From positions 2,046,001 through 2,110,000 of the forward strand of contig OZ250139.1 of the NCBI GenBank assembly GCA_965237405.1: a stretch of 64,000 nucleotides of DNA, read 5' to 3'. The DNA is from CAUZIB01 sp963663925 (GTDB taxonomy: Bacteria > Acidobacteriota > Vicinamibacteria > Vicinamibacterales > UBA8438). Position 1 is the first letter of the stretch. Each line of letters opens with the position of its first letter. Positions 7,831 through 16,650 of this stretch are shown here, piece after piece. A program made the translations under genes and the position numbers. The notes under the pieces were generated by a model. The model made no database searches. It saw only the letters and a program-made list of their open reading frames with translations, and was not told where the DNA came from.

Positions 7831-9096
7831 TCAAGATGCTGCGGTTCCGGCGAGTTCGTGTTCCGCTGGTTCCACGGTCGGGCGATGAGGGTGTGTGTCG
7901 GCGAGATAGGCTTCCCAGTCGTTCATCAGAATCCGCCGCCGCTCGAACAGGTCCGAACGGGCGTAGGCCGCCTCGACCTGGTTCTGCACCACATGGGCCA
8001 GAGCCGCCTCGACGACCTCGCGCGGGTGGTCGGTCTTCTCGGCCGCCCAGTCCCGGAAGCTGGATCGGAAGCCATGTGGCACGGCGGCGATTCCGTGCTC
8101 CTTGAAGACGGTGTAGAGCGGCGTGTGGGACAGGGGCCTGCCGCGCGGGCCGGGGAACACGAGCGGGCTGTCGCCGTCGCCGAGCGTCCGCGCGGCGACG
8201 AGAATCTCGACCGCCCGGCCGCAGAGCGGGACCCGGTGCTCCCGCTTCGCCTTCATCCGCGTGGCCGGCACGGTCCACACGTGGGCTGACGTGTCCACCT
8301 CGGCCCACAGCGCCCCGCGCACCTCGCCCGAGCGCCCAGCCGTCAACACGAGGAACTCGAACGCCAGCTTGAGGGCCGGCAGCGTCCGCGAGCCGTGCAC
8401 CGCCGCGACCGCCGCCGCGGCCTCGGCGTGGGGCAGCGCCCGGAAGTGGCGAACGGCCAGATCGTGCGGGCCGAGAACCGGCCCGAGCCGGTCGCAAGGG
8501 TTATCCGCACGATGCTCCAGCGCCACGGCCCACTCCAGCACGGCGCGGATGCGCTGGCGCAACCGCCGCGCGGTCTTCGGCTTGCTGTGCCAGATGGGCT
8601 CGAGGATCTCCAGCACGTCGGCGGCCGTCACCTCGGAGACGGGCCGTTGGCCGATGCGGGGGAGGACATAGTTCTCGAAGCTCCGCCACCAGTCGCGGGC
8701 GTGCCGCGGGTGGCGCCAGCCCTGCCGCAGCTGGTTCCAGACGCGTTCGGCGGCGGCGGCGAACAGGGGTATGCGCTTGGCGCGGCGGCGGTCGGCGAGC
8801 GGGTCTCCGCCGTCGCGGGCGAGCTTGCGGTTGACGACGGCCTTCTCGCGGGCCTCGGCGAGCGGGACGAGCCGGACGCTGCCGAGTCCGATGTCGCGCC
8901 GCCGGCCGCGGATCGCGATGCGCTGGATCCAGCTGCGGGTGCCGGTGGGCTTGACGACGAGGTAGAGTCCGTTCCCGTCACAGTGCCTTCCGACCGGCGC
9001 GTTGCGGACGAACGCGGCCGAGAGTCGCTTGTCGGGATGTTGGCCGCGGGGCTTGAGTTTCCGCGGTATGCCGGCGCGCTGCGTGCCATCGTACAT
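7831..9096 (-). CDS. Tyrosine-type integrase (P4-like, intact)
   Basis: The 421-residue protein has an N-terminal arm-binding (DUF4102-like) domain, roughly residues 20-110, with DGNGLYLVVKPTGTRSW. A core-binding domain (about 115-210) contains RADNPCD, and the C-terminal catalytic domain follows. Catalytic residues are visible: Arg255 in TAGRSGEVR, His341-x-x-Arg344 in PHGFRSSFRDW, His368 in ALAHVV and the nucleophile Tyr378 in EAAYAR. The frame is undamaged, unlike the relics on either side. The gene starts 143 bp inside the right 17-bp repeat, which suggests it is the integrase of the 6-kb element. An AT-rich stretch upstream (CATTATATCG at 9108-9117) could hold its promoter. Confidence 0.9.
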   Translation of the reverse strand: MYDGTQRAGIPRKLKPRGQHPDKRLSAAFVRNAPVGRHCDGNGLYLVVKPTGTRSWIQRIAIRGRRRDIGLGSVRLVPLAEAREKAVVNRKLARDGGDPLADRRRAKRIPLFAAAAERVWNQLRQGWRHPRHARDWWRSFENYVLPRIGQRPVSEVTAADVLEILEPIWHSKPKTARRLRQRIRAVLEWAVALEHRADNPCDRLGPVLGPHDLAVRHFRALPHAEAAAAVAAVHGSRTLPALKLAFEFLVLTAGRSGEVRGALWAEVDTSAHVWTVPATRMKAKREHRVPLCGRAVEILVAARTLGDGDSPLVFPGPRGRPLSHTPLYTVFKEHGIAAVPHGFRSSFRDWAAEKTDHPREVVEAALAHVVQNQVEAAYARSDLFERRRILMNDWEAYLADTHPHRPTVEPAEHELAGTAAS

Positions 9097-9239
9097 ACCC
9101 TCATTATATCGCGGTATGGGCTGGATTTCGCGGGACGTTCAAGGGCGGGCAGGCGGGCACGGATGGGGAGTAATAGCCTTTTACACAGTCACTTAAGGCT
9201 CTCTACGGACCACACAGAACATCGCCGGACTTCATACAT

Positions 9240-9256
9240 TGACAACCCGTGCGACC
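9240..9256 (+). repeat. Candidate attR: 17-bp direct repeat, right copy
   Basis: TGACAACCCGTGCGACC, 16 of 17 bases identical to 3168-3184. It is immediately followed by the codons that continue the interrupted host integrase (R-I-G-P-A-L-G). Confidence 0.55.
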
Positions 9257-9870
9257 GGATCGGGCCAGCGCTGGGCCGCCAACAGGTCATCGTGCAGCAC
9301 ATGCGGGCGCTGCCCCATGCCCAGGTCGCGGCGGTGCAGCGGGCGCGTACCATGCGCGTGGTCAAGCTCGCCTTTGAGTTTCTGGTACTGACCGCCGCGC
9401 GGACGGGCGAGGTGCGGTTCGCGACGTGGGACGAGATCGACCGGGACGGCCGGGTGTGGACGATTCTCCGGCCACGCGCATGAAGGCCGGGCGAACACCG
9501 GGTGCCGTTGTCTCAGCGGGCCACGGAGATTCTCGACGCGGCACAAACGCTGGACGGCCAGGGGTTCGTCTTCCCGGGGGTCCGCGGGACGCCGCTCTCC
9601 GACATGATCTTCTCGAAGCTGCTCCGGAAGCTGCAGGTCGGCGCCGTGCCGCATGGGTTCCGGTCGTCCTTTCGGGACTGGGCGGCCGAGCAGACCAACC
9701 ACCCCCGCGAAGTCGTGGAAGCCGCCCTTGCGCATGTCGTCCAGAACAAGGTCGAGGCCGCCTACGCGCGCTCGGATCTGTTCGAGCGACGGCGACAGCT
9801 CGACGCCCTTGCTTTACCCCCCTTAGACGTCCCCAGCTTGCTTACGGCGTCCGCAGTGAGGTACCAGTGA
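9240..9870 (+). pseudogene. Phage-type integrase, C-terminal fragment (right part of a split gene)
   Basis: The plus strand encodes DNPCDRIGPALG, then the catalytic-domain start VVKLAFEFLVLTAARTGEVR with the catalytic Arg. After 9460 two small indels break the frame. A 2-base excess occurs in ATTCTCCGG, where the family has ATP-ATRMK, and one base is missing before AACACCGGGTG. Reading resumes in a second frame as VPLSQRATEILDAAQTL through PHGFRSSFRDW to AAYARSDLFERR, so His, Arg and Tyr positions survive. Similarity ends near 9803 and unrelated codons run to a stop at 9870. Together with 3008-3184 it forms one older integrase gene, now dead. Confidence 0.8.
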
Positions 9871-10539
9871 CCTTACCCCCTGAAACCGTTCCAGCCTGAC
9901 CTGCCCCCAGTGGTCGTACCAGTTTTTATGAGAGAGCTGGGCTCATGATCAACCCGCCAATCGGTGCCGGCGGCGTCCACCGCAGACACTACGTAACTTA
10001 CTGTAAATAAAAATGTAGCATGGATGCCATGGCATCCATTCCCCTTATTACTACTACCACTATGATGTGGCATGGCTCTAGCCTTCATCTCGGACCCTCC
10101 CTGGTTCCGCTGTGTGCCGTCCGGATGGTTGAGGAGCACCGGGAGGCCCACGCCTCAGAGTGGGCGGTTCAGGCGATACAGCGAGCCGCGTCCTCATGAT
10201 CGGCCGGCTCGGTCAGCAGGCTGATCGCCCGCGCGAGCAGTCCCCGCAACTGTTGCAGGTGTCGTGCGTCCCGCGCGCAGAGCACTTCCACTCGGGCGTC
10301 CAGTTGTGTCTGGACGACGGACCTTCGAAGTCGATCGCACTTGCTCCGAAAACCCAACGAATCGATGTTTTCTCAGGGAATCGACGATCTGACCCGGTCG
10401 CAGCCGTCAACCAGTGCCAATGCTCTAGCACCGAAATCGTGCAGAAGCATGGCTAGAAGGCGCACCTCCATGCTAGGTTAGCGGGTCTGCCACGGCTCGG
10501 ACGATTGGGTGCACACCGCGGCAGGGTCGCGACGCGCTC
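9871..10539. other. 669-bp non-coding stretch
   Basis: No gene is supported. It begins just after the integrase relic and contains a 20-bp palindrome at 10020-10039 within an AT-richer patch (ACTGTAAATAAAAATGTAG nearby). A reverse-strand frame at 10169-10357 ends in plausible helix-like sequence, but I cannot support it as a gene. Confidence 0.4.
10020..10039. repeat. 20-bp perfect palindrome
   Basis: ATGGATGCCATGGCATCCAT equals its reverse complement over 20 bases. It lies in the AT-richer patch upstream of the nitrilase-like operon, about 500 bp from its start, and could be an operator or a recombination relic. Confidence 0.5.
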
Positions 10540-12390
10540 ATGCCCACTCACACCGTTGTGCTCGACGTGGAACTTCCCGACGAGAGGTCGGTTGATCTCT
10601 TCCTTCTGCAACTACACACGCCGGCTCCCATTGAAGCAGGCGGACTGGGACCATATCCGCCGCCGGCGGCCGTCGCGCGTGGAGAGTGTCTCCAGCGATT
10701 CGCCGAATGGCTCAACTAGGAGTATCGACCGGCCCATCCAAACCGGCCCTTTTTCGTAATCTTGCCGGAACTCTCGGTCCCGCGGCAGCATCTTCACATT
10801 CTGGAGGAGATTGCTGCAGCGGCGGATCGGCCAGCGTTTGTTATCGCCGGTATCGAGTTCCTCCGATTCGAACAGTATCGAGATCTCCTCGAGTCGATGA
10901 ACGCTATGCCAGATCGAGCTGCATGGCTTGCGAATGGCTACGCAGGCGATCTCGTCAACGCGGCCTTCGTTGCTGTGCGGGATGACCATGGCCAAGTTCA
11001 ACACTTTCTTCAAACGAAGCGTAACGCGAGCGATCCTGAGGCTCATGTGCTCTTCCGATGCGCAGAGACCCTTCTATTTCGGTCACGTAACCAAACTAAC
11101 GGCCCTCGCCTTAACTTCTGCGTACAGATTTGCGCCGACTTTGTCAGTGATGAGCGCGTTCGAGAGTTTCGACAGGGCTGCGAACAGGAACTGAACGGCC
11201 GACCACTGGATTTCACGATTGTTCTTCAACGCAATGAAGACCAGACGGTCCCACATCTCAAGAAAAGCATCTCAGCTTATTTTGAGGCGGCCGACGGCAT
11301 GGCGAGTACTGACGGTGGATGCTTAATATTCGTCAACAACGCGAGTGAGACGTGTGGAAAGAGCGATGCTTGGGGAAAGTCGATGCTGTTGTTTCCGTAC
11401 ACGCATCGCTGGCGCATCTCGCCTTCGCCAACATACTGGCTCAGTGACGACGGAGGACACAATCACCAGGCGGTTGTCGTGCGAGAGCCTGGGCCGATGA
11501 TCTACTGGCTTTCTTACAAGCCCCAATACTTAGTGGATCGGACGCCTGGATCGGGCCAACCCGGACCTTTTGTCGGTAATCGAGCTGTTGCGTTGTCGAT
11601 CGACGAACAAGCGTTTCCTCTGCCAGTTGCGTTTGAGCCGATTCCCCCAGTTAGTCACTGGCTTGTGGCCGAATGGACGACATCAGAGCCGGGGTTCGTT
11701 CGAGAGCTTCGTGACGCACACCGCCCCGCACCGGTGTCCACGGCGCTCCAGGAGGCTTATGATCAGTCTCTTGATGCGTGGCGGGAGACGCTTGAGGACG
11801 ATGATACGCGAGCGCGTCACTTGGTGACGTTGTACTTCACAGGATTTCCGGGGAGAGTGCTCGGCGGGGACACGAAGGAGCCGCAGCACTGGGGAGCCAA
11901 CACCGCGTGGGGCGCTCGACGCTTTCTTGAGTTGTATTGTGTGCTGCAGTCTGGAATTCCGGCAGCTCTCAATCTACGACCGCTCTCGACCGACTCAGGA
12001 CACGCCAGCGTGAGTGAGTCTACGGCAGTGGCGCTCTTGTGGGGCGAGAGCGAAAAGCCATCGGCATCGCTGATCGCATCAGGCATCGAGGCGCTACAGA
12101 GTAGCGGAGGTCAACCGTACGAGAAGCTGATATTTATCTTGGTGGCGCCCCGTGACACTCCGCCCCCGGAACGGCTCGCGGCTCTCGTTGCAGAGAATCA
12201 GCGGAAGATAACGAGACCATTGGGCGGGCAAGGCGGAGCAGAAAATGAAGTAAAGATCACGAAGGCAGGGAGCGACGCCCGTTGCTCCGCACTGACTGAC
12301 AGTCGGGTCTGGGATCTGGTCTTCGGGGCACCGACGCCGGAGGAGCTGAGTGCGGGCATCGTTGATCTCGTCGGGTTGGAGGGGCCGTGA
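10540..12390 (+). pseudogene. Nitrilase-like protein with an in-frame TAG (conflict-system effector candidate)
   Basis: One continuous frame runs from ATG 10540 to TGA 12390, interrupted only by TAG at 10717-10719. Read through, it is about 616 residues. The frame carries a nitrilase-superfamily (carbon-nitrogen hydrolase) pattern. Glu77 lies in FVILPELSVP, Lys160 in FLQTKRNAS and Cys198 in VQICADF, matching the Glu-Lys-Cys triad. Later strands are FTIVLQRN and LIFVNNAS. A TTG at 10762 can start a 542-residue protein, but it would begin two codons before the catalytic Glu and lose the first strands. The gene overlaps the next by 4 bp (GTGA), so it heads a three-gene operon. A nitrilase domain is also fused to some defence reverse transcriptases (UG1 type), supporting an immune or effector role by analogy. 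Real pseudogene, suppression or base error cannot be separated here. Confidence 0.6.
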
Positions 12391-12926
12391 GCAGTTCTGC
12401 GGCAGATCTAAGTCGAGCATTTCTGGACGCGGGATGGCAGCCCGTGGATTGTGAGAAGGTACCTGGACCTCCTGTGATTCATGGAGTGTTTTTCGGTGGG
12501 TTCGCGACCTGCGCCGTTGTTCTTTCAGAAAGCGCAGCAGATGTGACGAGCATCTGGCGCAACGTCCAAGGAGTACTCGCCGAATTGAGAAGCGATAAGG
12601 TAATAGACGGCTCGAAGGATCTCTATCTCATCTTTGTCGTGGAGACGATTGAGGACGACTCAACAGCGGAGCTGCAAAGGGCACTAGATGACGTCCGTGT
12701 GTGTCGAAAGATATGCCTTGAGCGTCGAGGCCGTCTCCTTTCCGAGGTTCTTGACGATATCCCGTTCTTCCGAACACCTGGCGCTGCACCGCCTGCGAAG
12801 GCTAGGCCCGTAGATCCAGGAAATGTCATCGCCGGTCTTTCTAGCAAGGTGCGCGGCGACTTGGACATGCGATCACCTGAGCAAGTGGTGAGGCGTCTGA
12901 TCAATGGCGAATACGAAAGCCGGTAG
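12387..12926 (+). CDS. Small operon protein, ABC-3C middle-component-like
   Basis: The 179-residue protein starts at a GTG that overlaps the upstream stop by four bases, so translation is probably coupled. It has alternating strands and helices with no catalytic motif. Its most distinctive part is a KDLYLIFVVE strand followed about 30 residues later by VCRKICLE and then DDIPFF. This resembles middle components of ABC-three-component systems, where a CRK motif precedes an L/I-PF stretch. Position between an effector-like gene and an SMC-like ATPase gene is exactly that of such a component. It would link the ATPase sensor to the effector. The family call is from memory of the pattern, not a search. 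Confidence 0.5.
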   Translation: MSSSAADLSRAFLDAGWQPVDCEKVPGPPVIHGVFFGGFATCAVVLSESAADVTSIWRNVQGVLAELRSDKVIDGSKDLYLIFVVETIEDDSTAELQRALDDVRVCRKICLERRGRLLSEVLDDIPFFRTPGAAPPAKARPVDPGNVIAGLSSKVRGDLDMRSPEQVVRRLINGEYESR

Positions 12927-12937
12927 ATGAAAACTGT

Positions 12938-15900
12938 ATGCGCTTGAAGACACTTAGCTTCCAGGACTTCAGAGGCTTCGCCACTGGTACTCTTGACCTG
13001 TCTGCGGATGTGGTCGCGATATACGGACGCAATGGAGCTGGAAAGACAACCGTGTTTGACGCCATTGAGTTTGCTCTCTTTGGGTCGATTTCCCGCTTGG
13101 AACGGCTTCCGAGCGAGACCGATTGCATCGGGCGTGTCGGTGGTACCGAAGCCCCCGTAGTTCGGCTTGCACTCCAAGATGACACCGAGTCACCCTGGAC
13201 GGAGACGACATGGAGTAGGGCGACGCGCCAGTTAGAGAGAGTCAGTGGAAGCGGCAATTGGCGTTCGCATCGAGATCTTCTGTACGAGCTGCTCGTCGAT
13301 GAAGACGAACTGCAGGGCAGAAGAGACGTGGCGGCCGTCCGCGAGATGTTCAGGGCGACTCTCTTCCTGTCTCAGCACTCAATACAGGGCTTCATTGAAA
13401 AGGGGGCCGAGGAGAGAACTCGCACGCTAGCCGGTCTGGCCGGCCTTGGCCACATACAACGCGCGAGGGACAAGACCGACAGGGTTATTGCTCTGTTGGA
13501 GGGCCAGCAGAGAGCTCTAGAAGCAGGACTGGAGCAGGAACGTCAACAACTCAAGGAAGATCTGTCACAGCTTGCCCGATTGCGCGGTGAGCGCGATGGC
13601 CTCCGTTCTCGTCTGGCCGGTGCTACACCGACCCTTGAGGACGCACGGCAGGCCTTGACAGTGGCTGGACTGGACGTGCCTACGGACTCCGTTGCGTCGG
13701 AAGTGGATGTGCCAGACGTGGCGAAGATGTTTCTGGTGTTCTGCGATCAGCTCATGGGGGAGTTCGATGCACGCAGTCGGCGTCTTGCCCTTATCGAATC
13801 GGGCGTCGAAACGCACCGTGAGCGCATCAATCGACTGGCCTTGCTCGAGCGGCGGCGAAGAGACAAGCGGAACGACCTAGCACGGCTCGACGAGCACTAC
13901 GCCGAGCGCGTGGCGACAGCACAACAAGCATCAAGACAACTTGGAGAGGCACGCCAGCGTGCGACTGACGGATCGGACCGCATGCTTCACGTGCGTTCGC
14001 AAGGCGCTCTCTTGAGGGAAGCGACGTCGCTGAGAGAGGAGCTAGACGGTGCCACGAGTGCGCGGATGGTTTTGGAGAGCCAAGTTGAGTCACTTGCGGC
14101 GAGACTCAAGAATGAAGAAGAGGAGTACGGTCGCGCGCTCCGGAAAAGGGATGAGGTGGCTGGTGCTTCGGAGGAAATCAAGACGACCCTAGAGGCTAGC
14201 GAGGAAATCAAGACGACCCTAGAGGGGGGAGTTGTCGCAGAAGCTGCCGACGTACGCTGGGTTGTTAAACGAGCGAGCGACGACGAATGCGAGGTTTGAA
14301 TCCGCTCAATCCGAGATGGAGGCCCTAAAGGAGGCTATTGAGCTTGACACGACTCGCGAATCTTCTCTGCGCGCGACGTTGACCAGTGATGAGGAAGTCC
14401 TGTCGCGTGCTGAAGGTGAAGCACAGGAGCGGGCGCAGCTGCTCTCGCGATTGCGATCGATGACGGATGGCGATACCTGTCCTCTGTGTGGTGTTCGTCA
14501 TGCCTCTGAGGATGCTCTGACCGGAGCCATCGACGCCACGTTGGTACAAGTGTCTGAGGCGACGAAGGCGCTAGCCGCTAGGGTGCAATCGGAGCGAACC
14601 TCACTGGCCAGTGTATCTGGCAATCTTCGCCGTCACGAAGAGCGCCGAGGTGAATTGCTTGGTGAGGTCAGTCGTCTTCGTGGCGCCCTTGATCGCTGCG
14701 ACGCTGCTAGGGTGTCAATCGAGAGACTCGCTGAGTCTCTGGAAATCGAGATCTCTGAAGAGGCAGTGCGCTCTCGGCTAACAGCCTTGAGGGAGGACGA
14801 TGCTAGGAGATCAGGTGCATTCCGGGCTGTAGCTGCGGTGGCCGCACGTAGGGAGCGCAGTATGCGGGAGCTTGAAACCGACTTGAGGAGATGCCGGGAA
14901 GGGCTGCAGGCGGGTGAGACCTCGATTCGGCAAGTTGAGGAGCAGTATCGAGATACTCGACGAAAGCTGGTTGAGTACGGACATTCGCTCGACGAACAGC
15001 TTCCAGCGGTCATGGCGCTCGACGCAGAGATTGAGCGGCTGAGGTCAGAATCAGCGAGTCTGGAGCGCGAGATTAAGGTGGCACTAGTCAGCCGTCGTGA
15101 TGCCGATGAGAAGGTTGAAGCGACGGCTCGTGACCGCGCTGAACTGGCTCGAACGCTGAAAGGGTTCGATGATGAGATCGGAGCACTTAGTGCGGACACT
15201 CAGAGCTTCCGGTCCCAGTTGAAGGAAGCGGGTTTCAGCAGCGAGGCGACCCACGAAGATATTCGAGGTCGACGACTGTTATTGGATCGGCAGTTGGCGG
15301 CCATTCCCAAGGCCAGAGATCTGACAGAAAAGAGCGCCTTGCGCACGTTGCTCGACAGTGTGTTGGCCGATTACACGAGTAGGCAGACCGAGCTGAACGA
15401 AATGGAGCGGCGAGTCGCGGAGAAAGAGAGCCAGCGGGAGAAGCTGGTCCATGGACGAGCAGTAGCACAGTCTTGGGTCCCGCCGCTGGAGGGCGGTCTC
15501 GAAACCGCGCTCGAGAGAACGATCGCCGCACACCAGCAAGATATTGAACGCCACTTCAAAGCGATGATCCCAGCACCACATCGTTTTGAAAGCATCGCCT
15601 TTAGAAGGGTTGACACGCGACTGAACCTGGGTGTCAGGTATCGGGGACAGCAGACCGATTCTGGTGAGCCCAGGATGTTTCTGAGTAACGCCCAGCTGAA
15701 TCTTCTTGCGTTGGCGATCTTCTTGTCCATGGGGGCAAGACAACGGTGGTCTCGCCTTGAGACCTTGCTTCTAGACGATCCTGTTCAGCACCTAGATGAT
15801 CTTGATGCTGTTGCTCTTCTGGACACACTACGGGCGGTCTCGCTCGGGCGATTTGGGCGACGCCGCCAGATAGTCATCTCTACTTGTGACCACAATTTGT

Positions 15901-16040
15901 TTCAGCTGATCGTCCAGAAGTTCCAGCCCCTTCGGGCAGTCGGCGCGACGTTCTCAGCGGTAACGCTCGTTGAGCGCGGAAGCGAGGGACCAATGATTCG
16001 GCAACATGGGCTGAGGTCTCTTTCAAGCCGCTCAGCTTGA
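12938..16040 (+). pseudogene. Rad50/SMC-like ATPase split by a frameshift
   Basis: Two overlapping frames (12938-14299 and 14232-16040) together make one ABC-type SMC/Rad50-like protein of about 1030 residues. The first has Walker A, YGRNGAGKTT (29-38), and the Q-loop region LFLSQHSIQGF. The second has a zinc-hook-like CPLC motif amid long coiled coils, a degenerate signature FLSNAQLNLLALA, Walker B LLLDDPVQHLDDLD and a switch histidine in STCDHN. The frame changes at a run of six Gs (14224-14229). With five Gs the coil reads TTLEGELSQKLP without a break. A 30-bp near-duplication encoding ASEEIKTTLE twice (14165-14224) adjoins the G-run. The ATPase would sense or bind DNA and drive the system; as written, neither half has both ATPase motifs. 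Confidence 0.75.
14165..14224 (+). repeat. Two tandem 30-bp units (ASEEIKTTLE twice)
   Basis: Units 14165-14194 and 14195-14224 are identical over their last 24 bases. They differ at three bases of the Ser codon region (TCG versus AGC), so the encoded ten residues are exactly duplicated. The second unit runs into the G-run where the ATPase frame is lost. Confidence 0.7.
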
Positions 16041-16650
16041 ACACGGTCACTCCCAGCAGCGCTGGTCCTGCCGGACGAGTTGCTCACACTTTTCTCAAAT
16101 GGTGTTCGGGACGTAAGCGAACCGCGCCCCGCGCGACCCGGTAGTCGCCCGCAACGGACTCAATCGAAGTGGGTTGAGGGTCTTACTGGTCTAGATTGTC
16201 AGCGCACTGGCACCCACGATCACGCCGGCGGCCAGCAGGGCGCGGAGTTGTTCCGCTGTCGCCGCCGGGAGAATCACGGCCGGCAGCCAGTCGACCAGTT
16301 GACGGAAACGGCTACCGACGATACGCCGCGCGTGCGCGGTCATTGGTGAAAGTCACTCCGGGCCTCACGGTGGTTGCCCCATGCTGGGGCGAGATAGCTG
16401 GAAAAGCCAGGGCTGGGCGCAGGGTTGTCCACAGATTTAGGGATCTCGTTGCTCACTGTCGCCGTTTGCGAACGGACTTGACCGGTTGTGTACGTCAAGT
16501 TGTGCAAAAGCGGTTTCATGGCTGAGGCCGGTGGCGTCAGCGATGGCTTCGTCGTGACCCCGAATCCTCCTCCGTATGATCATCTCTGCGTTGCATCGAC
16601 CCATTGAACTCACCACCGCCTTCTTCACGTCCCTGATCCACAACGTCTGG
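16041..16650. other. 610-bp gap between the ATPase gene and yhaN-like gene
   Basis: The two large genes converge here. Only a doubtful 50-codon reverse ORF (16191-16343) and a single DnaA-box-like TTGTCCACA at about 16427 are seen. I find no clear terminator hairpin. Confidence 0.4.
16191..16343 (-). CDS. Short hypothetical ORF (50 codons)
   Basis: The frame from ATG 16343 to TAG 16191 reads MTAHARRIVGSRF, then alternating hydrophobic and polar residues (WLPAVILPAATAEQLRALL) and a hydrophobic tail. Composition looks protein-like, but there is no recognised family, no clear ribosome-binding site, and it sits alone between convergent genes. It may be a remnant. Confidence 0.25.
   Translation of the reverse strand: MTAHARRIVGSRFRQLVDWLPAVILPAATAEQLRALLAAGVIVGASALTI

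Larger units (their letters stand above)
3185..9256. mobile_element. Putative 6.07-kb integrative element inserted in an integrase gene
   Basis: The segment is flanked by 17-bp direct repeats (3168-3184 and 9240-9256). It carries a small membrane protein, an MmeI-like restriction-modification enzyme, an IHF/HU-type protein and an intact tyrosine integrase whose start lies 143 bp inside the right repeat. An integrase next to one of two short direct repeats is the usual layout of integrative elements. Deleting the segment with one repeat copy fuses the relics at 3008-3184 and 9257-9803 in frame (GAC C joined to GG ATC, giving D-R-I). The organisation is seen; mobility is inferred. Confidence 0.6.

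Noticed and set aside
10169..10357. Reverse 62-codon frame upstream of the nitrilase-like operon
   Set aside because: Its last 40 residues look protein-like, but there is no family match and no start signal; insufficient support.
16427..16436. TTGTCCACA resembling a DnaA box
   Set aside because: Single copy, no AT-rich unwinding region and no dnaA/dnaN nearby, so not evidence of an origin.
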